This document shows, piece by piece, positions 1 through 5,709 of a DNA stretch of 5,709 nt. The notes below the pieces were generated by a model, which was given only the letters and a program-made list of their open reading frames with translations, was not told the origin of the DNA and did not search any database. A program made the position numbers and the translations under genes. The stretch covers positions 1 through 5,709 of the forward strand of contig ONXX01000085.1 in assembly GCA_900321955.1 (NCBI GenBank). Direction: 5' to 3'. Position 1 is the stretch's first letter; every line of letters begins with the position of its first letter. This stretch comes from an uncultured Bacillota bacterium. Lineage in GTDB: Bacteria > Bacillota_I > Bacilli_A > Erysipelotrichales > Erysipelotrichaceae.

Positions 1-1
1 A

Positions 2-1303
2 CAGATGGCGGAAAACGGCAATCCGAGTCAATGGAAAGACAGCCGTCCTTCCATGGATCTGGTGAAAAAGGACATTGAAAACGGCAATTCCTATGTCATG
101 GAAGAAGACGGCAGGATCATTGGCACTTTCGCTTTTATTGTCGGCATTGAACCGACTTATCTGGAAATCGAGGGACAATGGCTGGATGATGCACCCTATG
201 CGACAATACACCGCATCGCTTCCGACGGATCAACAAAGGGAGTCTTTGAAACAGTACTTTCCTTTGCGGAAAGCTTTGGCGTGGATATCCGCATCGATAC
301 CCATAAGGACAATAAGACGATGCTTCACCTGATTGAAAAAAACGGGTTTGTGAAATGCGGAATCATCATTGTCGATGACGGCACACCGCGTCTGGCCTTC
401 CAGAAAAAAGCTGTAAAAAAACAGAAAGTGCTGGCGATCGTCGGACCGACGGCTGTCGGCAAGACGAAATTCGGCATCGAATGTGCCAATGCCTTTGACG
501 GCGAGATCATCTCCGGCGATTCGATTCAGATCTATAAGGGACTCGACATCGGTTCGGCCAAACCTTCAAAGGAAGAACTGGAAGCTGCTGTTCACCATCT
601 GATCGACATCAAGGAAGCGGATGCCTCCTACAGCGTCAAGGAATTCCAGGAACGCTGCCGTGCCTGCATCGAAGAAATTGCAGGAAAAGGAAGGCTGCCG
701 ATCATCGTCGGCGGTACCGGCTTATACATTAAAGCGGCCTTGTATGATTATCACTTCTTTGAGGAAGAGGAAGAAGACAATCTATATGAAGATCTTTCCA
801 ACGAAGAGATCTATGCTCTGTTAAAACAGAAGGATCCCAAAGCTCTGGAGAAGATCCATATCAATAACCGCAAGCGTCTGGTCAGAGCCCTGAATATCTA
901 TGAGAAACATAAGAAGGGTATCTCGCAGATCAAGGATGAGCAGGAACATAAGCCGATCTATGACTGTCTGATCATCGGTTTAACGGCACCCAGGAAGATC
1001 TTGTTTGAAAGAATCAGCCTAAGAGTCGACCGGATGATGGAAGATGGTCTCTTAAAGGAGATCGAAGGCCTTCTGAAGAAGGGGATCGGTTTTGAAAAAC
1101 AGTCAATGCAGGGCATCGGTTATAAGGAATTCAAAGAGTATTTCAATGGGGAAAAGAGTCTGGATGAATGTGTTGAAACGATCAAGATCAATTCCCGTCA
1201 TTTTGCCAAACGGCAGTACACCTTCTTCAACAACCAGTTGGATGTGAAGTGGTTTGAAGATACGAAGGAGGCAATGGAAGAGGTAAGAAAGTGGTTGATT
1301 TAA
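2..1303 (+). CDS. miaA: GNAT acetyltransferase domain fused to tRNA dimethylallyltransferase MiaA (5' partial)
   Basis: MiaA transfers a dimethylallyl group from DMAPP to N6 of A37 in tRNAs that read UNN codons (family knowledge). Residues are counted from the ATG at 5. About 1-135 are a GNAT domain: GNPSQW near the start, HRIASDGSTKGVF (69-81) at the acetyl-CoA site, RIDTHKDN (96-103), EKNGF and a closing RLAFQKK. About 140-432 are a complete MiaA: P-loop GPTAVGKT (147-154), GDSIQIY (171-177) with the likely catalytic Asp172, HHLID (197-201), GGTGLYIKA (236-244), NNRKRLVRAL (287-296), GIGYKE (370-375) and HFAKRQYTFF (399-408). The ATG at 5 is probably internal: related GNAT proteins carry roughly 20 more residues before this point, and the frame is open to the window edge, so I call it 5' partial. 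No ATG or Shine-Dalgarno site lies at the junction; the only in-frame candidate start there is GTG 428. The tail overlaps tcdA. MiaA is near certain. The fusion is clear in the sequence but could reflect an indel in an A-run. Confidence 0.93.
   Translation, partial: QMAENGNPSQWKDSRPSMDLVKKDIENGNSYVMEEDGRIIGTFAFIVGIEPTYLEIEGQWLDDAPYATIHRIASDGSTKGVFETVLSFAESFGVDIRIDTHKDNKTMLHLIEKNGFVKCGIIIVDDGTPRLAFQKKAVKKQKVLAIVGPTAVGKTKFGIECANAFDGEIISGDSIQIYKGLDIGSAKPSKEELEAAVHHLIDIKEADASYSVKEFQERCRACIEEIAGKGRLPIIVGGTGLYIKAALYDYHFFEEEEEDNLYEDLSNEEIYALLKQKDPKALEKIHINNRKRLVRALNIYEKHKKGISQIKDEQEHKPIYDCLIIGLTAPRKILFERISLRVDRMMEDGLLKEIEGLLKKGIGFEKQSMQGIGYKEFKEYFNGEKSLDECVETIKINSRHFAKRQYTFFNNQLDVKWFEDTKEAMEEVRKWLI
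404..421 (+). other. A-rich GNAT/MiaA junction with out-of-frame TAA
   Basis: Two A-runs, six at 404-409 and seven at 415-421, sit exactly where the acetyltransferase ends and MiaA begins. In the current frame they read lysine codons through a short linker. In the +1 frame a TAA occurs at 414-416. If the first run were one A shorter, the GNAT would end QKKL-stop, a typical end for such domains. This suggests a gene fusion by single-base insertion, transcript slippage, or a sequencing error. The sequence alone cannot choose between them. Confidence 0.55.
1280..1283 (+). promoter_or_regulatory. Ribosome binding site of tcdA, inside miaA
   Basis: GAGG lies seven bases before GTG 1291 and supports that start over ATG 1309, which has no purine-rich core at a suitable distance. 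A stronger AAGGAGG at 1265-1271 is too far from the GTG (19 bases) to be the main site, though it may help recruit ribosomes. The site is inside the last codons of miaA, so translation of the two genes is probably coupled. Confidence 0.6.
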
Positions 1304-1998
1304 GCAGAATGGAATATCTGGTGGGCAAGGAAGCGCTCGAACGGATGAAAGAAAAGAAAGTTCTGATCTGCGGCGTCGGCGGCGTCGGTTCTTTTGTGGC
1401 TGAAGCTTTGGCCAGGTCGGGTGTCGGCTATCTTACCCTGCTGGATTACGATAAGGTGGAAGCGTCCAATCTCAACCGTCAGCTGATGAGCGACAAGTTC
1501 AATATCGGCGAATCAAAAGTCTATGCCCTGAAGAAGCGGCTGGAAGCAGTCAGTGACTCTAAGATCGATACGATCGAGACCTTTATCAACGATTCGTTTG
1601 TACTGGATAAGGACTACGACTATGTCGTGGACTGCATCGATACGCTTACCGGCAAGTATACCCTGGTCAAACTGTGCCATCAGGCGGGCGTTCCTGTTTT
1701 GTCTTCCCTGGGTTCGGCAAGACGGCTGAAGCCGGAAAATATCAGGCTGACGACCTTGGATAAGACCAGGAACGATCCTTTGGCCAAGGCCTTTCGAAAT
1801 CTCGTCAAGAAGGACGGCTATCGTAAGAAGATCGAAGTGGTCTTTGTCGATACGCCGGCGGTCAAGACCGGTGTTGTCAAAGAAGGAAATACCAATAAAG
1901 AAAAATACCCCCTGGGTTCTTCGATCTTTACGGTCGGTTCCGTGGGTTTGTATATCGCAGCCATTGTTTATGAAAGGCTGATGAAGGAGGAAGAATGA
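1291..1998 (+). CDS. tcdA: tRNA threonylcarbamoyladenosine dehydratase (TcdA, ThiF/E1-like)
   Basis: TcdA uses ATP to cyclise the t6A side chain at A37 of ANN-decoding tRNAs to ct6A (family knowledge). The 235-residue protein is a ThiF/E1-like Rossmann fold. It has the nucleotide loop GVGGVGS (28-34), AEALARSGVG, the ribose-binding acidic residue in LLDYDKV (50-56), SNLNRQ (59-64), a lysine in ESKVYALK, and the DCID motif (114-117). The TcdA signature DKTRNDPLAKAFR (157-169) separates it from MoeB and ThiF, and no zinc-binding CxxC pairs are visible, as usual for TcdA. It is slightly shorter than the E. coli protein (about 268). GTG 1291 is chosen for its GAGG site and because the family's N-terminal R-x-E-x-L-x-G begins just after it. 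It overlaps miaA by 13 bases and the next gene by 4 (ATGA). It is cytoplasmic and probably co-translated with miaA. Confidence 0.92.
   Translation: MVDLSRMEYLVGKEALERMKEKKVLICGVGGVGSFVAEALARSGVGYLTLLDYDKVEASNLNRQLMSDKFNIGESKVYALKKRLEAVSDSKIDTIETFINDSFVLDKDYDYVVDCIDTLTGKYTLVKLCHQAGVPVLSSLGSARRLKPENIRLTTLDKTRNDPLAKAFRNLVKKDGYRKKIEVVFVDTPAVKTGVVKEGNTNKEKYPLGSSIFTVGSVGLYIAAIVYERLMKEEE
1984..1990 (+). promoter_or_regulatory. Ribosome binding site of the M3 peptidase gene
   Basis: AAGGAGG lies only four bases before ATG 1995, a short spacer for such a strong core. It falls in the last lysine and glutamate codons of tcdA. The start overlaps the tcdA stop as ATGA, a typical arrangement for translational coupling. 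Confidence 0.7.
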
Positions 1999-3686
1999 AG
2001 TTCAAAGATCTGAAATATGAAAGACTGGCCTATGAGGACCTTAAGGCAGAATTTGAAAAGCTTTTAGGCAGACTCAAGGCAGCGGAAAATGCGAAGCAGT
2101 TCATGGAAGTTTTTGATGAGATCAATACCTTCCGCGGACACATCTCATCCATGCAGACGCTGTGTTCGATCCGCCATACCATTGATACAGCCGATGAATT
2201 CTATGACAAAGAAAATGAATACTGGGACAATACGATGCCGCTCTTACAGGTCTATGAAGTCGATCTGGCTAAGACGATGCTGGAGAGCCCGTTTCGCAAG
2301 CAGACGGATATCCCGGAAGCCTATTATCTGACATTGGAAAATACCTTGAAGTCTTTCTCGGAAGAGATCATCGAGGATCTGCAGGAAGAAAACCGTCTGG
2401 CCACCGAATATGGCAAACTGAAATCTTCCGCGAAGATCTCTTTCCGTGGAGAAGTCTATAATCTGGCGTCGATCGCACCGTTCATGAACGACGCCGATCG
2501 AGAGATCAGAAAAGAAGCGACGGATGCCTATAACCGTTTCTTTGAAGAAAACGAAGAGAAGTTTGACGAGATCTATGACAAGCTCGTGAAGGTCAGAGAC
2601 AGGATGGCGAAGAAGCTGGGCTACGAGAATTTCACGCCACTAGGCTATATCCGCATGAACCGTCTGGATTATGACCAGGCAATGGTCAAGAATTACCGCG
2701 ATCAGGTCATCGAAGACATCGTTCCTTTGACGGTGGATTTAAGAGAAAGACAGGCCAGGCGCATCGGTGTCGATGCTCTGGAATAGTATGATATCGGCTA
2801 TAACTTCAAAACCGGCAATCCTAAACCACACGGGGATTTGAATGAGCTGACAGCAGCTGCCTTGAAGATGTATCAGGAGATGTCGAAAGAGACCGGTGAA
2901 TTCTTTAAGATGATGGTCGATCAGGAACTCTTTGACCTGCCGACCCGTCCGAATAAGGAGATGGGCGGCTACTGTACGGGCATCTATGACTACAAGATTC
3001 CGTTCATCTTCGCCAATGCCAACGGCACATCGGGCGATGTCGATGTTCTGACCCATGAAGCGGGTCATGCCTTCCAGGCGTACTGCACCTTCAAGAATGT
3101 GACGATCCCGGATCTTTCCTTCCCGACCATGGAGTCGGCCGAGATCGATTCGATGTCGATGGAATTCTTTGCCCATCCATGGAGCCATCTCTTCTTTAAG
3201 GAAGAGGCAGAAAAGTATCACTACTTCCACATCAGTGATGCTCTGAAGTTTTTGCCGTATGGCTGTCTGGTAGACCATTTCCAGCATGAAGTCTACAATC
3301 ATCCGGAGATGACACCGGCAGAAAGAAAAGCCTGCTTCCGGGAGCTTGAAAAGATCTATAAACCGGACATCGATTATGATGGAGCACCGTTCTTGCAAAG
3401 AGGCGGCTTCTTCTACCGACAGGGGCACATCTTCCAGTCACCGTTCTACTATATCGACTACACGCTGGCTCAGGTCTGCGCCTTGCAGTTCTTTGTGCGA
3501 ATGTTAAAGAAAGACGAAGATGCCTGGAAGGATTATGTCCACATCTGTTCCTTAGGCGGAACCAAGACCTTCACGGAAATCGTCAAAGACGCTCATCTCA
3601 AGGTGCCGTTTGAAGACGGCTGCCTCAAGGAAGTGGCGGCAACGATGAAAGATGAACTTGAAAAGTTCGATGATTTGAAATTCTAG
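1995..3686 (+). pseudogene. M3-family oligoendopeptidase (PepF-like) interrupted by an in-frame TAG
   Basis: M3 oligoendopeptidases are cytoplasmic zinc enzymes that cleave short peptides. The reading frame is 563 codons long, a normal length for this pepF/M3 group, but codon 264 (2784-2786) is TAG. The first part (263 residues) is the helical N-terminal region, with AKISFRGEVYNLASIAPF and MAKKLGYENFTPLGYIRMNR. The second part carries the catalytic centre: NGTSGDVDVLTHEAGHAF with HEAGH at 354-358 (bases 3054-3068), Glu383 exactly 25 residues after the second His as in other M3 enzymes, and QGHIFQSPFYYIDY (476-489) forming the substrate pocket. The frame stays open and conserved after the TAG, with no other damage. 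The only in-frame restart nearby is TTG 2838, with GGGGA too close to serve well, and a restart would lose conserved residues between. I read this as a recent nonsense mutation, a sequence error, or read-through. If the TAG is real and not suppressed, neither fragment should be active. Confidence 0.85.
2784..2786 (+). other. In-frame amber codon inside the M3 peptidase
   Basis: The frame reads Ala-Leu-Glu-TAG-Tyr-Asp-Ile. Related M3 peptidases, as I remember them, have Leu-x-Tyr-Tyr-Asp here, so the TAG most likely replaces a Tyr codon (TAT or TAC) by one third-position change. The base after the stop is T, which usually favours efficient termination. I see no sign of a read-through element. 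Confidence 0.75.
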
Positions 3687-3690
3687 GAGG
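3685..3690 (+). promoter_or_regulatory. Ribosome binding site overlapping the peptidase stop codon
   Basis: AGGAGG lies eight bases before GTG 3699 and shares its first two bases with the peptidase's TAG stop. The good spacing and strong core fix the GTG as the start of the next gene, and they support this TAG being a real terminator. Confidence 0.8.
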
Positions 3691-3698
3691 ACTCTACT

Positions 3699-4175
3699 GT
3701 GTTTCGTGAAATGTTAAGAAAGAAACAGGAACTTTCAAAGGAAGAATGCATCGAAATCCTGAAAAAGGAGAAGCGGGGTGTTCTTTCCGTTCTGGGCGAT
3801 GAGGGTTATCCTTATGGGATGCCGATAAATCATTACTACGACGAAGAAAGCGGAAAGCTCTATTTCCATGGCGGCAAAAAAGGCCATAAGATCGATGCCA
3901 TGAAACGTTTGAATAAGGCATCCTATTGTGTCTATGGCGACGGCTTTATTGAAGAGGGAAACTGGTATCTCTGTTTCAAATCGGTCATCGTCTTTGGAAA
4001 GATCGAGTTTATTGAAGATCCAAAGGTCATTGAGGATCTGTGCCGTAAACTGTCGTATCGTTTTACGGATGACGCTTCCTATATCGAGGAAGAGATCCGA
4101 AAATCTTTGGCAGGTACGCTGATGTTTTCACTGTCGATCGAACATATCAGCGGTAAATATGTAACAGAAAAATAA
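3699..4175 (+). CDS. NimA-like / pyridoxamine 5'-phosphate oxidase-family flavin-binding protein
   Basis: This 158-residue protein belongs to the FMN-binding split-barrel group that includes the nitroimidazole-resistance (Nim) proteins. Visible hallmarks are the start MFREMLRKKQELS, then KRGVLSVLGDEGYPYGMPIN (25-44), the strand LYFHGGKKGHKIDAM (54-68) with His57 and His63 at the expected cofactor-contacting part, and SVIVFGKIEFIED (95-107). The length is normal for the family. Related proteins bind FMN or F420 and reduce small molecules; the true substrate of this one is unknown, and Nim-type drug resistance should not be assumed from family membership. GTG 3699 is supported by AGGAGG at 3685-3690; an ATG at 3711 would drop the conserved N-terminus. 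It starts 12 bases after the peptidase stop, in the same frame, and the next gene follows after 11 bases, so it is part of the same transcript. Confidence 0.88.
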   Translation: MFREMLRKKQELSKEECIEILKKEKRGVLSVLGDEGYPYGMPINHYYDEESGKLYFHGGKKGHKIDAMKRLNKASYCVYGDGFIEEGNWYLCFKSVIVFGKIEFIEDPKVIEDLCRKLSYRFTDDASYIEEEIRKSLAGTLMFSLSIEHISGKYVTEK

Positions 4176-4186
4176 GGGGAAAAAAC

Positions 4187-5467
4187 ATGAAATACGCATT
4201 CACAAACGGTATCATTCTCGACGGCACAAAGAATATGGAACCGCTTGAGGGAAAGACGATCTTAGTCAGTGATGATCACATCGTCGACATCATCGACGGA
4301 AATGTGGCCGATCCAAGCTATGAAAACGTCGATCTGAATGGTTCTTACATCATGCCGGGTCTGATCAATATGCATGTCCATCTGGCAGGGAATGGCAAAC
4401 CGCAGAAAAAACAGCGGGACAATACAAAGCTGGTCCGGCTCATCTTTTCCAACCCGATCGGTCCGATCGTTGCCCACAGCATGGTCAAGAATTACGCCAG
4501 ACTGGAACTGCTCAGCGGCGTGACGACCATACGTACGGTCGGCGGCCTAAGGGACATGGACACACGGGTCCGTGATGAGATCTTAGAAGGCAAGTATGCC
4601 GGTCCGCGCATCGTCGCTTCCAATGAAGGCATTTCCGTACCGGGTGGCCACATGGCCGGTTCGGTGGCGATCATTGCCAATACGATCGAGGAAGCCAAAG
4701 CTCATGTCGATAAGCTGAAGAGTCAGGGTGCCGATTGGGTCAAACTGATGATCACCGGTGGCGTTATGGATGCCAAGGAAAAAGGCACGCCGGGCGAGAT
4801 GAAGATGGATCCCAAGATGGTGAAGGAAGTCTGCGATTATGCGCATTCCTTAGGCTATCGGGTCGCTGCCCACGTCGAATCACCGGAAGGGGTCAAGGTG
4901 GCTTTACAAAACGGTGTCGATTCGATCGAACACGGGGCAAAACCGGATGAAGAAACGATCCGTCTCTTCAAGGAAAGAAAGGCCTTTTTGACCACGACGA
5001 TTTCCCCGGCTCTACCATATGCCTTATTTGATCGAAGCATCTCCAACGCTTCCGAAGTGGAACAGTACAACGGCAACGTCGTCTTTGAAGGTATCGTCGA
5101 ATGTGCCAAGCAAGCTCTGAAGAATGACATCCCGGTGGGGTTGGGAAATGATGTGGGCTGTCCATGGATCTCCCAATACGATTTCTGGCGCGAGCTGGTT
5201 TACTTCCACAAGTATGCCGGTGTTTCAGAGAAATTTGCCCTTCATACAGCGACACTTGGCAATGCGACACTTCTTGGCATGGGTGATTCCATCGGCAGCA
5301 TTGAAAAAGGCAAGTATGCCGATCTGATCGTCTGCAAGAAAAATCCGCTCGAAGACCTCAGTGCTTTGCGCGATGTATCGATGGTCATGGCCAGAGGTCA
5401 GCTGATCAAAGATCCGACATTTAAGAAAAATCCGATCCTGGCGGAAAACCTGGATCCGTATCTGTAA
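4187..5467 (+). CDS. Metal-dependent amidohydrolase, imidazolonepropionase/prolidase-like
   Basis: This 426-residue protein is a member of the amidohydrolase superfamily, with a TIM barrel flanked by a small beta domain built from both ends. The metal ligands are in the usual order: HVH (His63, His65), a probable carboxylated Lys186 in GADWVKLMITGG, His229 in RVAAHVES, His249 in DSIEHGAK, and Asp322 in GLGNDVGCP. Other family marks are IMPGLINMHVHL (55-66), LLSGVTTIRTVGG (108-120), and the C-terminal GSIEKGKYADLIV (370-382). This set fits the binuclear COG1228-type enzymes, which include dipeptidases (Xaa-Pro, Xaa-Arg) and other amide hydrolases. The overall pattern is not that of the histidine-pathway HutI, and no other hut gene is present. 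The substrate cannot be named. There is no signal peptide, so it is cytoplasmic. ATG 4187 follows AAGGGGA (4174-4180) by six bases. A dipeptidase role would complement the peptidase two genes upstream, but that is inference. Confidence 0.87.
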   Translation: MKYAFTNGIILDGTKNMEPLEGKTILVSDDHIVDIIDGNVADPSYENVDLNGSYIMPGLINMHVHLAGNGKPQKKQRDNTKLVRLIFSNPIGPIVAHSMVKNYARLELLSGVTTIRTVGGLRDMDTRVRDEILEGKYAGPRIVASNEGISVPGGHMAGSVAIIANTIEEAKAHVDKLKSQGADWVKLMITGGVMDAKEKGTPGEMKMDPKMVKEVCDYAHSLGYRVAAHVESPEGVKVALQNGVDSIEHGAKPDEETIRLFKERKAFLTTTISPALPYALFDRSISNASEVEQYNGNVVFEGIVECAKQALKNDIPVGLGNDVGCPWISQYDFWRELVYFHKYAGVSEKFALHTATLGNATLLGMGDSIGSIEKGKYADLIVCKKNPLEDLSALRDVSMVMARGQLIKDPTFKKNPILAENLDPYL

Positions 5468-5470
5468 GGA
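5466..5470 (+). promoter_or_regulatory. Ribosome binding site choosing ATG 5478
   Basis: AAGGA overlaps the amidohydrolase TAA and lies seven bases before ATG 5478. Three ATGs cluster here (5471, 5478, 5483). The first and third share a frame that stops at TAA 5483+3, and only 5478 opens the long frame, at good spacing. Confidence 0.65.
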
Positions 5471-5477
5471 ATGAAAT

Positions 5478-5709
5478 ATGAAATGTAACGCAAAAATTAT
5501 CAACCTGAAGGACCGTGTCATCTCTTTTGACGATGCGATCCGTCTGGAAGACATCCTGAATCAGGTCAAGGATGAACTTCCTTATCCCGTCTATCTGGCA
5601 AAGCTCGATAATGCCTATCGTGCCTTGACCCACATCACGGAGCACAGCTGCAACATCGAATTTCTCGATCTGCGCAACCAGGAGGCCTGGCTGGTCTATC
5701 AGAACTCGC
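5478..5709 (+). CDS. Probable uridine kinase-family nucleoside kinase, N-terminal TGS-like domain (3' partial)
   Basis: Seventy-seven codons are visible, without a stop, before the window ends. The segment reads as a TGS-like domain: a basic first strand (KIINLKDRV), an acidic helix, then DELPYPVYLAKLDNAYRAL (32-50) and CNIEFLDLRNQEAWLVYQNS (58-77). The patterns YP-x-x-x-AK-x-x-x-x-x-R-x-L-T and IEFLDL followed by V/I-Y-Q match the start of Firmicutes nucleoside kinases, in which a TGS domain like that of threonyl-tRNA synthetase precedes a P-loop uridine-kinase domain. That kinase domain lies beyond the window, so the assignment rests on the N-terminus alone. Threonyl-tRNA synthetase is the main alternative, but the LDL-x(6)-VYQ-S tail is better explained by the kinase. 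It starts 10 bases after the amidohydrolase stop and is likely the next gene of the operon. Confidence 0.72.
   Translation, partial: MKCNAKIINLKDRVISFDDAIRLEDILNQVKDELPYPVYLAKLDNAYRALTHITEHSCNIEFLDLRNQEAWLVYQNS

Noticed and set aside
5..7. ATG 5 as the true start of the first gene
   Set aside because: No upstream sequence is available to show a binding site, the frame is open to the window edge, and the GNAT fold would lack its first strand and helix if translation began here.
404..410. Classic -1 frameshift heptamer A AAA AAG
   Set aside because: The bases are present, but in the gene's frame the codons are AAA AAA GCT, so the heptamer phase is wrong for a -1 shift from the GNAT frame. Slippage by loss of one A remains possible and is listed as a finding.
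2784..2786. Pyrrolysine insertion at the amber codon
   Set aside because: Pyrrolysine is known mainly from methylamine methyltransferases and related proteins. The expected residue here is Tyr, there are no pyl genes in the window, and another TAG nearby is a normal stop.
2788..2841. Short restart frame (ATG 2788 to TGA 2839) just after the amber codon
   Set aside because: It would encode only 17 residues in the wrong frame, with no Shine-Dalgarno site at a useful distance. Its stop overlaps TTG 2838, but the coupling idea is weak because the restart would skip conserved peptidase sequence.
2739..3428. Minus-strand open frame of 229 codons opposite the M3 peptidase catalytic half
   Set aside because: It is the longest antisense frame, but the + strand here carries an unmistakable M3 active site. 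The minus frame shows no recognisable domain and begins inside the conserved pocket region.
4187..5467. Assignment of the amidohydrolase as HutI (imidazolonepropionase)
   Set aside because: The metal-ligand pattern is the binuclear type with a lysine bridge (Lys186), as in prolidase-like members, and no histidine-degradation genes are nearby.

Overview
The window is a densely packed stretch of bacterial chromosome. All six genes lie on the + strand, and neighbours overlap or are separated by only 10-12 bases. It reads as an internal piece of one operon, cut at both ends by the window edge. Shine-Dalgarno sites are strong (AGGAGG-type), GTG starts are used twice, and the proteins resemble Firmicutes families. 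I infer a low-to-mid GC Firmicute, perhaps of the Erysipelotrichia type, but the sequence does not settle the taxon.

Layout. (1) 2-1303: an acetyltransferase (GNAT) domain, missing its N-terminus at the window edge, fused in frame to a complete tRNA dimethylallyltransferase (MiaA). (2) 1291-1998: a TcdA-type tRNA threonylcarbamoyladenosine dehydratase, overlapping miaA by 13 bases. (3) 1995-3686: a full-length M3-family oligoendopeptidase reading frame interrupted by one in-frame TAG at 2784-2786. (4) 3699-4175: a small NimA-like / pyridoxamine-phosphate-oxidase-like flavin-binding protein. (5) 4187-5467: a metal-dependent amidohydrolase of the imidazolonepropionase-like / prolidase-like group. 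(6) 5478-5709: the N-terminal TGS-like domain of a probable uridine-kinase-family nucleoside kinase, running off the window.

Function. MiaA and TcdA both act on adenosine 37 of tRNA, next to the anticodon, so the first two genes form an A37-modification pair. The peptidase and the amidohydrolase could both contribute to peptide or amide breakdown, but their link to the tRNA genes may be no more than sharing a housekeeping operon.

The points worth a second look are the GNAT-MiaA fusion, whose junction holds two A-runs and an out-of-frame TAA that would give the GNAT a natural end if one A were missing; the lone amber codon in an otherwise intact peptidase; and a marked excess of GATC. I see no mobile element, CRISPR array, RNA gene, terminator or clear internal promoter, and no gene-free stretch over 300 bases. 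I do not find a convincing new multi-gene system here.
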